The notes under the pieces were generated by a model. That model had not been told where the DNA came from. It did not search any database and was given only the letters and a program-made list of their open reading frames with translations. The translations under genes were made by a program, and so were the position numbers. A stretch of DNA of 48,752 bases from Deltaproteobacteria bacterium (GTDB lineage: Bacteria; Desulfobacterota; WTBG01; CAIYCZ01; CAIRTM01), in assembly GCA_024276465.1 (NCBI GenBank), contig JAJRXD010000050.1, positions 1 through 48,752 on the forward strand. The letters run 5' to 3'. Shown here in pieces: positions 16,611-24,972 of this stretch. Each line of letters starts with the position of its first letter. The first letter of the stretch is position 1.

Positions 16611-18392
16611 TCACCTGCGTTTTTCAAGGCCGAACCTGGTAAAATCCCTTTCATGCAAACCCACATTAACCCTTACGTCCTCAATGGAAATAACAGTTTT
16701 GTAACCTGTTTGAACATTTTCTGCATTTGCCTTCTTCCAGAACCAGAAACCAAATTTTTTCTGCCACTCTATCCTGAGGGTTTTCCATGGATTTCCTTTT
16801 TTATCAAAATACTCTGTTTTTAAAGGTGTCCAGTTATTCTGGTCGATCCAGCTGACTCTTTTTCCATATTGCCTTCCCTCCTTAACAGGAGTACTTTCAA
16901 CCACAAAACAGTTGCAGCCATTATAGTCTTCCTTTTTTAAAAGAGTGTGCTTTTCCTCTCCAATATTTATTTCCACGTAATCAGTAAGACAAAAATCTGA
17001 CTCTGCCGGTGGTCTCAGACGCTCTGTGCTGGCAATTCTGCTTGCATCCCCATATTCCCTGCTGTACCAGAATGCTCTGTGCTTATTTTTATAGTTCAAG
17101 GTTAATATGGATGTCCCGTAATGAAACGGAGGATTAATATATTTTAAGATTTTTTTATTAATTACTCCTTTCCTGCCCTTAAAATCCTTCCATTTTTCAA
17201 GGGTCTTCATGGTATGTTTTCTGCCGGTCCTGCTGATCATTTCCCATGAGAGGGAAATAATATAGTCTTTTCCCCTGTCCCTTTGGCTGACCCTGGTCAT
17301 TATACTCAAACCATCCATCTTTTCGGGCGGAGCTTTTTCTTCCTTCAGCCAGGGTTTGTCTTTGACCTGCACCGGCTTTTTTACAGATGCTGTTTTTACG
17401 GGCACAGGCTCTTCACTGGCAGTATAAACTTTGTCCGGAATTTCCTTTTTTGTTTTGCCAGCCACTTTCTCCGGGACGATAATCATTGACCCGGCTAAAA
17501 GATCTTCCCTGTTTATAGTTTTTTGAGCAAAAAGGCTGACCTGATTTAAAGGGAAATAGTACTCTAACAGTATCTTCCTGTCTTTGTGAAAAAGGTGTTC
17601 TGATGATGAGATATCAAAACTGAAACCATTAATTTTGTCTTTTTTTGTGAAACGGCTGTCAAGGTAGAGCAGTAATCCTGATATGATATTATCAAAGAAC
17701 ATGTCAGATACTTCCCCTGAGGAAGCATCTAACCGGGAAAGATCATAACAGTAAATCAAACTTGTATGAAAATATTTTTTACCCTTTTTATCAGCAATAG
17801 ATGCAAAAAAGGTATAATCACCAAGGTTAATACTCCTGGTCTCAGGCAGCTTTTTTTTCAGCCTCCTTAATCTTAACCGGTATTTTAACAGGTCAAAGCC
17901 CTGTTTTTTATTAAGCTCCCTGTCTAACTGCCTTATTTCAAGTTCCTGCAGCCGCTCTTTTGCCAGCACTGCAAATATGCTCTCAGGATATTTTGAGAGA
18001 AACTCCCTGTAACCCCTGATGCTGTCTGTTTTTTCATAGTGCTTGATTTCAACCTGTTCGATGTTCCAGTTGGCTTTTGGAACATACCGGTTATTGGGAT
18101 ACCTCATCTTGAATTCCATATAACCTTCTATGGAATCTGTCTGCTCATAAGGGGCAAATTCCAGACCCTCAATCTTCGATTTGGCATCATTGACAAAGGT
18201 ATTTTCAGGATATTTCTCAATAAATTCTTTGTATCCCTCTATGGTATTTTGAAGTTTACAGGGCCTGTACTGTTCTTCCTGAATTTGATATTTTTTCAGA
18301 GCCATCTTGTCTTCATTAAAGATAAGCACACCACAGCCCTGCAAAAAAATAAAAAAACATGGTAATGTGAGACAAAAAAATTTTTTTAACAT
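16611..18392 (-). CDS. Lipoprotein with TPR-like repeats and LolA-like C-terminal domain
   Basis: A 593-residue lipoprotein: signal segment with lipobox LQGC (C20). Residues 45-155 hold three tandem helical repeats of about 37 residues (pattern T/S-IxGYxEFxxKYPxxxF), like those of BamD/YbgF-type proteins. A middle region (about 160-310) is unassigned and a charged proline-rich linker follows. From about residue 358 the sequence resembles the outer-membrane-lipoprotein-sorting-protein family (LolA_like, PF17131): GLSIM near its start, YGKRVSWIDQNNWTPLKTEYF, then VQTGYKTVISIEDVRVN and a FTRF end. In other genomes that domain usually accompanies RND/MMPL lipid exporters. Here it is the last gene of the ExbB-ExbD operon, 3 bases after the TPR gene. 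A role in accepting or moving a lipid or lipoprotein in the periplasm is inferred. Confidence 0.82.
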   Translation of the reverse strand: MLKKFFCLTLPCFFIFLQGCGVLIFNEDKMALKKYQIQEEQYRPCKLQNTIEGYKEFIEKYPENTFVNDAKSKIEGLEFAPYEQTDSIEGYMEFKMRYPNNRYVPKANWNIEQVEIKHYEKTDSIRGYREFLSKYPESIFAVLAKERLQELEIRQLDRELNKKQGFDLLKYRLRLRRLKKKLPETRSINLGDYTFFASIADKKGKKYFHTSLIYCYDLSRLDASSGEVSDMFFDNIISGLLLYLDSRFTKKDKINGFSFDISSSEHLFHKDRKILLEYYFPLNQVSLFAQKTINREDLLAGSMIIVPEKVAGKTKKEIPDKVYTASEEPVPVKTASVKKPVQVKDKPWLKEEKAPPEKMDGLSIMTRVSQRDRGKDYIISLSWEMISRTGRKHTMKTLEKWKDFKGRKGVINKKILKYINPPFHYGTSILTLNYKNKHRAFWYSREYGDASRIASTERLRPPAESDFCLTDYVEINIGEEKHTLLKKEDYNGCNCFVVESTPVKEGRQYGKRVSWIDQNNWTPLKTEYFDKKGNPWKTLRIEWQKKFGFWFWKKANAENVQTGYKTVISIEDVRVNVGLHERDFTRFGLEKRR

Positions 18393-18395
18393 TTA

Positions 18396-20882
18396 TTAAT
18401 CCCCATCTCCTTCACAAATATCCTTTTGAAGCTGTATAAATTTTTCCCTGAATTTTTTATCTCTGAGTTCAGGGTGCAGTACCTGCATTACAGTAATAAC
18501 CTCACATGCCTTATCCCTTTTGCCTATTTGATCAAGCACCACGGCAGTCCTGTATCTTGATTCAAACCAGTAATAGCTGCCTGTCTTTAATCCCCTGGAA
18601 AACTTTTTCCAGCTTGCAAGGGCCTCTTCCCACTTTCCCTGCTTTTCCTGGATCAGGCCGAGATTATATATTGCATCAGCAGACAGGGGATCTCTATTCA
18701 ACTTTTCCCGGTAAATTTTTTCCCCTTTTTCCAATTGATTTTCATCCAGATAAATTTCAGCCATCCTGAGCTGGATGGAATCATGGAACTTATTGAATTC
18801 TGGATTTGTTGCGGCAACAGGGGAAAGCCTGTTATATATCATGAGCGCCATCTCTGCCTGTCTGTGAGCCAGGCTGGTGTTCCCATTATCCCTTGATCTT
18901 TTTGATTCCTGATAAAACCTGGCTGCACATGCATTCAGAAAACCCCAGCGCTTCTGGTTTATGACACCCTTGTTAAGCACCATGTTGATTTCCTCCTCTG
19001 CTTCCGAAAACATCTGCAGTTTCTGGTAGCAGAGCATACGCAAATTCATTGCCGTGAAGGAAAGCCGGCCACTGTTTTTTTTAGATTGGAAACGGGCATC
19101 AAAATCATTAAGAGCCCCAAGTGCTTTTCTGCAGGTTTCTTCCGGTCCATAAGCATACAGCCTTGCCCGAAGGATTGTCAAATGGGCTTCCAGTTCTTTT
19201 TTGCCTGTGTCATCTTTTTCTTTTAGAACAATGTCCTGATATTTTTCAAGAGCTTTTATGGTATTATCATATACTCTTTTTGCAGCTTTTGACTGACTGA
19301 GACCCGTGGAATGAAAGGTTTCAAGCTTATCCATGTTTGCTTTTATAACACAGTACTGTGCTTCCATATAATTTGGAGAATCATCTTTAACAAGAGAAAA
19401 TTCGCCAAGAGCTTTTCTTTCCCTGCCTTTGTCCTGATAGTATTTACCTAACTGAAAATGTGCTTCGCTCTCATCCGAAGGATCTGGACAGTGCTGCAGA
19501 TAGGTTTTTATTGAGTTTATATACCGGGTATATGTGTCTGTTTCAGGGTTTTCCCTGTAATTGTTTGCTGCTGCTACAAAGTTTAAACAGGCTGTTTTGC
19601 CTAAAAAAGGGGATGAGGGAAAAATCTTAAAAATGGATTCAAAGCAGGAAAAAGCCTTCTGCCACTGACCTTTCCGGCAGAAACAGTAACCCAGCCGAAA
19701 AAAGATCTCATCCATGCGTTTTTTAATCAGGCGGCCGGAAGATGCACGGAGATGTCCGTAACGCTCAATAGCTTTGTCATACTCTTTTCTGTTAAAGTAC
19801 CAGTCTGCTATTGCCAGGTTTCCGACATGTCCCAGCTCTGCATAGGGCATGTCGACAAGTATTGGGACATGGTCTTTTGCAAACCGGTAAAGTTCCCCGG
19901 CCTGGCTTTCCTTGCTTTCAGTCAGGCGCTTCATCTCCTGCAGGATTTCCAGAACAAATTTTTTCGCAGTTTTTCCCTGTTTGTTTTTCTCCTTTTCTAA
20001 AAGGGCAAGGATGATCTTAATACGTAGTTTTTTTAGTCCAATATCCATCTCCCTGGAGATTTCTGCTCCCTTGAAATCCATCTGGAAGTTGTCGACCTTT
20101 TTCAATGCTGCTTCATAATGCCCTGTCAGGCAGGTGATCATTATTTTTTCATATCTGCACCGTACGGACAAAGCACTGCCCTGCTTAAGCATATTTGAAA
20201 CGGAATTAAGGTCCTGTATTGCTTTGTCATATTTTTGCATCTCCCTGTAACAGAGCGCGCGGCCGAAAAGGCTCCTGCTGACAATAGATTCCTCATTGAA
20301 ATCGATAAATGAACGGGAAAATCCCTCAACTGCCTCATCAAGCAGATCCCCCCGAAAGGGATCATTTGCAGGATAGAACAGGCAGCTGTAATATGCAGTC
20401 CAGCTCAACCAGTAACTGGCCAGGGATATCAGGTGCTGGGGCTGCTGCCATTCAGGGGATGCAAAAAATGTGTCGGTGTCCTGCATATGATCGAGTTCAT
20501 TTTCCTGCAGATACAAAACCTTTTTCTGATTCCACAGAAGAATTTCTTTAACAACCTGCCTGCCTGTTAACAGCAGGGCCCGGGCAGTTTCTGTCTTTGT
20601 TTTGTAAGGCTGTTCAGATCCCTGTTCTAAAATTATTATTTTGCTGACACACTCCCCTGTCTTTGAGAGCACAAGTTTTTGCAGGCTGAACGGAAACCGG
20701 TTTTTTGTCCTGGCCTCTTTGCTGCAGGACTTAAGCAGAGCCAGCGCTGTTTTCATCCTGTCAAATGAGCTGATTTCATCAACCCGCAGTCCTTTAACTG
20801 CACCTGGCAGAGAAGAAGCTTCTGCTGTTGGACAAGCACAATAAAATATTATAAAAAACAGAAGGCTGAACGCTGATTTCAT
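18396..20882 (-). CDS. Exported large TPR-repeat protein
   Basis: An 828-residue protein made almost wholly of tetratricopeptide-type helical hairpins (for example GNLAIADWYFNRKEYDKAIERY, AHFQLGKYYQDKGRERKALGEF and AIYNLGLIQEKQGKWEEAL). The start at 20882 is chosen over 20930 because it forms an ATGA overlap with the upstream ExbD stop and gives a clean N-terminal signal segment (KSAFSLLFFIIFYCACPT) ending near AEASS. The protein is therefore probably periplasmic, or lipid-anchored through one of the cysteines near residue 15-18. TPR proteins scaffold complexes; here it likely links the inner-membrane ExbB-ExbD motor to the lipoprotein encoded 3 bases downstream. No enzymatic motif is visible. 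Confidence 0.85.
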   Translation of the reverse strand: MKSAFSLLFFIIFYCACPTAEASSLPGAVKGLRVDEISSFDRMKTALALLKSCSKEARTKNRFPFSLQKLVLSKTGECVSKIIILEQGSEQPYKTKTETARALLLTGRQVVKEILLWNQKKVLYLQENELDHMQDTDTFFASPEWQQPQHLISLASYWLSWTAYYSCLFYPANDPFRGDLLDEAVEGFSRSFIDFNEESIVSRSLFGRALCYREMQKYDKAIQDLNSVSNMLKQGSALSVRCRYEKIMITCLTGHYEAALKKVDNFQMDFKGAEISREMDIGLKKLRIKIILALLEKEKNKQGKTAKKFVLEILQEMKRLTESKESQAGELYRFAKDHVPILVDMPYAELGHVGNLAIADWYFNRKEYDKAIERYGHLRASSGRLIKKRMDEIFFRLGYCFCRKGQWQKAFSCFESIFKIFPSSPFLGKTACLNFVAAANNYRENPETDTYTRYINSIKTYLQHCPDPSDESEAHFQLGKYYQDKGRERKALGEFSLVKDDSPNYMEAQYCVIKANMDKLETFHSTGLSQSKAAKRVYDNTIKALEKYQDIVLKEKDDTGKKELEAHLTILRARLYAYGPEETCRKALGALNDFDARFQSKKNSGRLSFTAMNLRMLCYQKLQMFSEAEEEINMVLNKGVINQKRWGFLNACAARFYQESKRSRDNGNTSLAHRQAEMALMIYNRLSPVAATNPEFNKFHDSIQLRMAEIYLDENQLEKGEKIYREKLNRDPLSADAIYNLGLIQEKQGKWEEALASWKKFSRGLKTGSYYWFESRYRTAVVLDQIGKRDKACEVITVMQVLHPELRDKKFREKFIQLQKDICEGDGD

Positions 20883-21310
20883 GTTTGTGAAATGGCAAAA
20901 ACCATGTTTTTCTTTTTTGATTTTATGCATGTATTGTAGATTCCGATTACATGCTTGTAAGGGACCTTAGGTTCCGGTTCAATCACTATCAGGATCTCTT
21001 CGGGAAGCAGGTTCAGATAGTTCAATAGCTCCTTATAGCTATATACCACCCTGTCCTGCAGGTAAATCTTAAGCATCTCCCCATCTGCAACAAGTTTTAT
21101 CCGCAGCCGGACCACTTCCCAGTCCATTTGCTGATCTGAAACATCCTGTCCCACACGCTCCGGGAGCCTGTTCTCTAAAACGCTTTCAGGCTTCTGAAAC
21201 TTGAGGGTCATGATGAAAAAGATCAGCAGAAGGAAAATAACATCAATCAAAGGTGTCATCTTGATCGATAAAATAGACTTGCTGTCTGTTTCTTTAGCGG
21301 GAAGCTTCAT
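20879..21310 (-). CDS. ExbD/TolR family protein, second copy
   Basis: A 143-residue single-pass protein with cytoplasmic N-terminus, the membrane helix MTPLIDVIFLLLIFFIM carrying the essential proton-path aspartate (D23), and a periplasmic domain that ends in the ExbD pattern (VIEPEPKVPYKHVIGIYNTC). ExbD works with ExbB to couple proton flow to movement of a TonB-like partner. It overlaps the preceding exbD by 17 bases and the following TPR gene by 4, so it is translationally coupled. The periplasmic domain is clearly different from that of the first copy, consistent with a hetero-dimeric ExbD pair. Confidence 0.92.
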   Translation of the reverse strand: MKLPAKETDSKSILSIKMTPLIDVIFLLLIFFIMTLKFQKPESVLENRLPERVGQDVSDQQMDWEVVRLRIKLVADGEMLKIYLQDRVVYSYKELLNYLNLLPEEILIVIEPEPKVPYKHVIGIYNTCIKSKKKNMVFAISQT

Positions 21311-21749
21311 TGCTTATATCCTTTTCAATTGAAGACAGGTTTCCCCTGAGTGCTGAGAATTCAATGCGTGTGATGCCAGAGGAGGCTATCTTCTCCATTA
21401 CTTTCTGAACCGTACTGTAAGGGACATTCTCGTCTCCGCGGATCTGAACAGTACATTTTTCAGGATGAGGAATTTTCTACATGAGAGCACTGTCTATATT
21501 ATCCAGTTCAACCCTTTTTCTGCCTACAACAATAAAATCCTCTGATTTTACTGTTACGGATATCTTTTTTATTGTATTTTCAGCACTTTTTTTAGCTTCA
21601 TCAGCCTTTGGAAGCACCACATTCCTGATGAGAACATCAGAGAAATTAATCATCATAATGAAAAAGATGATAATAAGAAAAACCACATCGATCAGAGGGG
21701 TCATATTAACCATAAGTGAAGACCACGGTCTTTTTCTATAGGTGCGCAT
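21294..21749 (-). CDS. ExbD/TolR family protein interrupted by an in-frame TAG
   Basis: The first exbD of the operon. From ATG 21749 (GGAG eight bases upstream; a GTG at 21755 would sit too close to it) it encodes the MTPLIDVVFLIIIFFIM helix with the conserved Asp and most of the periplasmic domain, then meets TAG at 21479-21477 (codon 91). Beyond it the same frame continues without another stop for 60 codons to TAA at 21296-21294 and contains the typical ExbD ending: CTVQIRGDENVPYSTVQKVMEKI, then GITRIEFSA (in part). The 17-base overlap with the next start also fits the longer form. So the gene either carries a nonsense mutation, probably CAG or TGG to TAG, or reads TAG as pyrrolysine. A truncated product would lose the end of the periplasmic domain. 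Confidence 0.8.
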
Positions 21750-21751
21750 TA

Positions 21752-22561
21752 TCACTTCTCCCGGCTGTCCGGTTTAAACGGAATCATGAGCTCCTCAGCG
21801 GCAAGTGATGCCTCTCCTGTGAATTCATCGATGCGGTTTCGAAAAATGGCGTAAAAGTAAAGAGAAGGTATTGCAACTATTAAACCCATACAGGTTGTAA
21901 CCAGAGCTTCAAAAATACCCCCTGCCAGCTGTTTTGGTTCGATAGTGCCTGTTACCTGGGATATTTCATTGAAGCAGCGAAGCATACCGATCACTGTTCC
22001 TAAAAGCCCTAACATCGGGGAGATGTTACCGATAACATTTAAATGTTCAATTTTACGGGCTATGCCTGCGCTGAATGCTTCTCCTGCATCTTCCACTGCT
22101 TTGATAATAGCTTCATAACCAAGATTAGCCTCTTTTATTCCGGCAATGACAATGTGGGCAAGAAATGAGGTTTTGTCCTGATCCAGCTTTTTGATCTCTT
22201 CAAACTTGTGATCATTAATAAGTTTCCTGAGAACAGTTATATCACGCAGGGGGGCAAGTTTTGATCTCCTGATTGTCAATGCATAGTCTATCACAAGACC
22301 CGTGGCAACAAATGAAAGCAAAATTATTAAATACCCTACAATTCCTCCTTTATTAATAAGCTGAAGAATACTCATTCCTTTGGCGACATCATCTTCAACT
22401 AAAACCCCTTCTTCCCGGGAAGAGACTTCTCCAGGGGTTTTTTCCCCGGATACGATATCTCCCCTGTTTTCCTCCTGGGCCAGACACACTCCTCCTGAAA
22501 ACAACAATGATGCAAAAAATAAAATCCCAAGTGCCTTGATGAAATATCTGTTTCTAAACAT
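21752..22561 (-). CDS. ExbB/TolQ/MotA-type proton channel protein
   Basis: A 269-residue ExbB homologue. It has an N-terminal signal-like segment and an acidic periplasmic stretch (residues 25-65) absent from TolQ, then a first membrane helix (GIVGYLIILLSFVATGLVIDY), a cytoplasmic loop, and the highly conserved pair of helices with NISPMLGLLGTVIGM and GGIFEALVTTCMGLIVAIPSLYFY. ExbB pentamers hold the ExbD dimer and convert proton flow into motion. It lies between the vWA protein gene (78 bases) and the first exbD (near overlap, TGATAATG). The operon contains no conventional TonB or TonB-dependent receptor. Confidence 0.93.
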   Translation of the reverse strand: MFRNRYFIKALGILFFASLLFSGGVCLAQEENRGDIVSGEKTPGEVSSREEGVLVEDDVAKGMSILQLINKGGIVGYLIILLSFVATGLVIDYALTIRRSKLAPLRDITVLRKLINDHKFEEIKKLDQDKTSFLAHIVIAGIKEANLGYEAIIKAVEDAGEAFSAGIARKIEHLNVIGNISPMLGLLGTVIGMLRCFNEISQVTGTIEPKQLAGGIFEALVTTCMGLIVAIPSLYFYAIFRNRIDEFTGEASLAAEELMIPFKPDSREK

Positions 22562-22639
22562 GTTATTATCTCCTGTCCCGGATTAGCCGGGATCAAAAAA
22601 AGATTTTTGTTTTGCGAACAGCAATTCACTAATTAATAT

Positions 22640-23728
22640 TTACAGATTCTTTAAAAATTCATCCAGACATGCCTCCCACCTTGTTCCAAAAACAAGCACC
22701 ACCATCTGTCTGATTACTTTTTCCTCATCTATTAAACGTGCACTTTCCCCTCCTCCCAGATCAGCAAAGATCCTGAATTCCTCCAGCACCTCTTTACCTT
22801 CGTCATCTGATCCATAATTTCCTTCCAGTGGTTTAAGGGACTGGTAGCTGGTGTCAAGGGCAGTAACCACCCCGCCCATTTTATTTCTGAATTTCTTAAT
22901 TAAATTACGGGTTTTTTCCAGGTCCCTTTTATGGGGCGGGGCATCGCCAATCAGGAGGATAATTTTCTTTGATTTTTTTTTCCAGTTAAGTTCATCAACA
23001 GCAACCCTTAAAGCTTCATCCACAGCCTCTTCCCAGTCCCCCCCACCAACAGGATCAATTTCACGTAAGAAATTTTGCAGTGACCTTGTTCCATGAGTAA
23101 GCTTGTGAACTTTGGTCACAAAGTCTTCTCCTGCATCCCGGTATGTAACAAGCCCTATTCTTGCAGTGGGCACCAGTTTTTTGAAGGTAGCGACCATATT
23201 TGTTATTTTGATCTTAACCTGTCTTAAAAACTGTGCCATGCTGCTTGTCGAGTCGAAAACAAAAACAATATCAAGCCCTCCCTCGCGCAACAGCTGTATG
23301 TGCCTTGTAAAAGATCCTGCAAGCTTTTCCTCTCCAGTATAAAGGGGCTGCCGGCCTGTGGAGGGATTAAGCCATTTCTGGCTCATGACTTCAACCCCTA
23401 TAAGATTCAGCTCTTCCCGTATCTTTGGCTCAGGGTAAAATTTAACATCCGGCAATACAGGGTGATATTCAATTTCAGGAAGGGGATAAACCATCCGGTC
23501 TTTTGTCCTGAATTTGTCCAGATTGTCTTTTTCCTGAAACCTCATATGTTCTTCCTTTTTGCCGTGAAGCATAATTCTTGCAGCAGGGTCATACACAGTT
23601 CTTTTTTTCATGGGAACATACCATGTTAAATAAGCAAACAGTAAAAGGATGAGTGTATGGATAAGAAACGACAGTGAAAACGGGGAGAAGCGTCTGATCA
23701 AAAGCCATATCTTTTCTGTAAACCTCAT
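22640..23728 (-). CDS. TonB-like anchored von Willebrand factor A domain protein
   Basis: A 362-residue protein with one N-terminal transmembrane helix and a periplasmic body. The N-terminus reads RRF at 12-14, then LSFLIH, giving S20-x3-H24 inside the helix, the same Ser/His arrangement that in TonB and TolA is needed for coupling to ExbB-ExbD. After a linker rich in P, E and Y (about 60-120), a vWA domain spans about 150-345: metal-ion-dependent adhesion site D159-x-T-x-S163, VTYRD near 195 and GGGDWEEAVDEAL near 228. There is no TonB C-terminal domain. As first gene of the ExbB-ExbD-ExbD-TPR-lipoprotein operon it is the obvious energised partner. vWA domains bind proteins in a metal-dependent manner; the ligand here is unknown. 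Confidence 0.88.
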   Translation of the reverse strand: MRFTEKIWLLIRRFSPFSLSFLIHTLILLLFAYLTWYVPMKKRTVYDPAARIMLHGKKEEHMRFQEKDNLDKFRTKDRMVYPLPEIEYHPVLPDVKFYPEPKIREELNLIGVEVMSQKWLNPSTGRQPLYTGEEKLAGSFTRHIQLLREGGLDIVFVFDSTSSMAQFLRQVKIKITNMVATFKKLVPTARIGLVTYRDAGEDFVTKVHKLTHGTRSLQNFLREIDPVGGGDWEEAVDEALRVAVDELNWKKKSKKIILLIGDAPPHKRDLEKTRNLIKKFRNKMGGVVTALDTSYQSLKPLEGNYGSDDEGKEVLEEFRIFADLGGGESARLIDEEKVIRQMVVLVFGTRWEACLDEFLKNL

Positions 23729-23788
23729 TTTTATCCCTTACCCTGACTCCCGTTGGATCGGGGAACCAAACAGGTTGAAAAATCTAAA

Positions 23789-23817
23789 AATTTAATCTTT
23801 TTCAGTGTAAAAAACAA
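23789..23817 (-). promoter_or_regulatory. Possible promoter of the vWA-ExbB-ExbD operon
   Basis: On the minus strand TTGTTT (23817-23812) and TAAATT (23794-23789) are 17 bases apart, about 60 bases before the vWA start. The match to consensus is moderate and the -35 box abuts the intergenic repeat. Confidence 0.35.
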
Positions 23818-23820
23818 CAT

Positions 23821-23882
23821 GTTGCTGGTTACGAGTTGCGTGTTAAAAACAGCCTTTAAACCTGCAACCCGCAACGCGCAAC
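23821..23882. repeat. Dispersed intergenic repeat (GTTGC...GCAAC family)
   Basis: A 62-base element bounded by GTTGC and GCAAC, with internal inverted segments. The stretch starting GGTTACGAGTTGCGTG (23827) recurs nearly exactly at 37802, and the CAACCCGCAAC part resembles the hairpin at 12443-12487. A 70-codon frame over it (23731-23943) is not a credible gene. The rest of the 217-base gap holds only the possible promoter. Confidence 0.55.
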
Positions 23883-23945
23883 ACTCATTAAACCTCAAGT
23901 ACTTTTTTTGCCACCACAAATAAAAGAAATATCTTCCAGGCAACT

Positions 23946-24803
23946 CTATTGTTTTACTTCAACACCCCTTTTATATAACATCTTTTGCTTTAGCCGGCCT
24001 CTCTCATCAAACAACCTGGTTATACCTTCAAGCTCATCGTCTTTATAGTTCTGCTCAATCCATATTTTTCCGGCCTCGTTATACCTCCTTGTTATTCCGT
24101 TTTTAAGGCCGTTTTTATAGTTGGTCACCCTCCTTAATCTGCCGTTCTCATAATAAACTTTCCCTGTCCCCTCCTTTGTATTGTTCCTGTATTCCATCTC
24201 CTCCTTCAGGGTGCTGTCCCAGTAATATAATCTGGTTATACCATCCTGCTTTCCATCCCTGTATTTTTTTTCTGCCTTTAAAATACCATCATCGTAATAG
24301 CATTTTCCCACCCCTTCCAGTTTTCCGTTCTTGTAATAATAATCCTCCTTCAAATGTCCATTCCAGAAAAAGAGTTTCTTCCTGTTTGGTTCACCGTTAT
24401 TAAATTCAATCTCTTTCTTTAGTGTTCCGCCCTTAAAATACCATCGGGCCTTACCGTCCATTTTACCATATTTGTAATTTACCTTTTCTTTCAACATGCC
24501 GTCATGAGAATACAATATGCATATGCCATGCTGTTTCCCCCTTTTGTATTTATAGTCTTTTTTTATCTGTCCATTCATGTAATAAACTTTGCATTCTCCC
24601 TCTTTTTCTCCATTTGTATAATTGCATTCTGACTCTAATTTTCCATTTTCATAATATGTTTTTGAGATACCATCAAGCTTTCCATTATTATAGCTCAGTT
24701 CCTGCATCAACCTGCCATTAGGCCAGTATTGTCTTTTTACCGATACGCTGCAGCCGCAAAATGCTAACACCATAAAAACTATGACTGCTTTACCTGTGTT
24801 CAT
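23946..24803 (-). CDS. MORN-repeat (YwqK-like) lipoprotein
   Basis: A 285-residue protein with a short signal segment and lipobox FCGC (C18). The rest consists of eleven tandem units of about 24 residues with the pattern Y-x-x-G-x-L-x-x-E-x-x-Y-x-x-G-K-x-x-G, the MORN_2 repeat of YwqK-type proteins. Such repeats form an elongated beta sheet; YwqK homologues are often labelled antitoxins but a general role is not established. No toxin gene is adjacent. It lies 217 bases upstream of the vWA operon on the same strand, with a possible promoter in between, so it may be co-regulated but not clearly part of that operon. An outer-membrane or periplasmic location is inferred from the lipobox. Confidence 0.87.
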   Translation of the reverse strand: MNTGKAVIVFMVLAFCGCSVSVKRQYWPNGRLMQELSYNNGKLDGISKTYYENGKLESECNYTNGEKEGECKVYYMNGQIKKDYKYKRGKQHGICILYSHDGMLKEKVNYKYGKMDGKARWYFKGGTLKKEIEFNNGEPNRKKLFFWNGHLKEDYYYKNGKLEGVGKCYYDDGILKAEKKYRDGKQDGITRLYYWDSTLKEEMEYRNNTKEGTGKVYYENGRLRRVTNYKNGLKNGITRRYNEAGKIWIEQNYKDDELEGITRLFDERGRLKQKMLYKRGVEVKQ

Positions 24804-24972
24804 AATATTTGGAAACTTTTTCCACAGTGTTCATTTTTTGCACACCATAATTAATTAATAATTTGAATTGCTGGAATTATACAATAAATCAGTTGTTTGA
24901 AACAGGTGTTTAATGTTATCTGTTTATTAATCACACTGTTTTCAGTATCAGCAAACATATAAGGAAAAAACC

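Noticed and set aside
23731-23943. Open frame of 70 codons on the minus strand
   Set aside because: It runs through a dispersed repeat, lacks a ribosome site and has no protein-like pattern.
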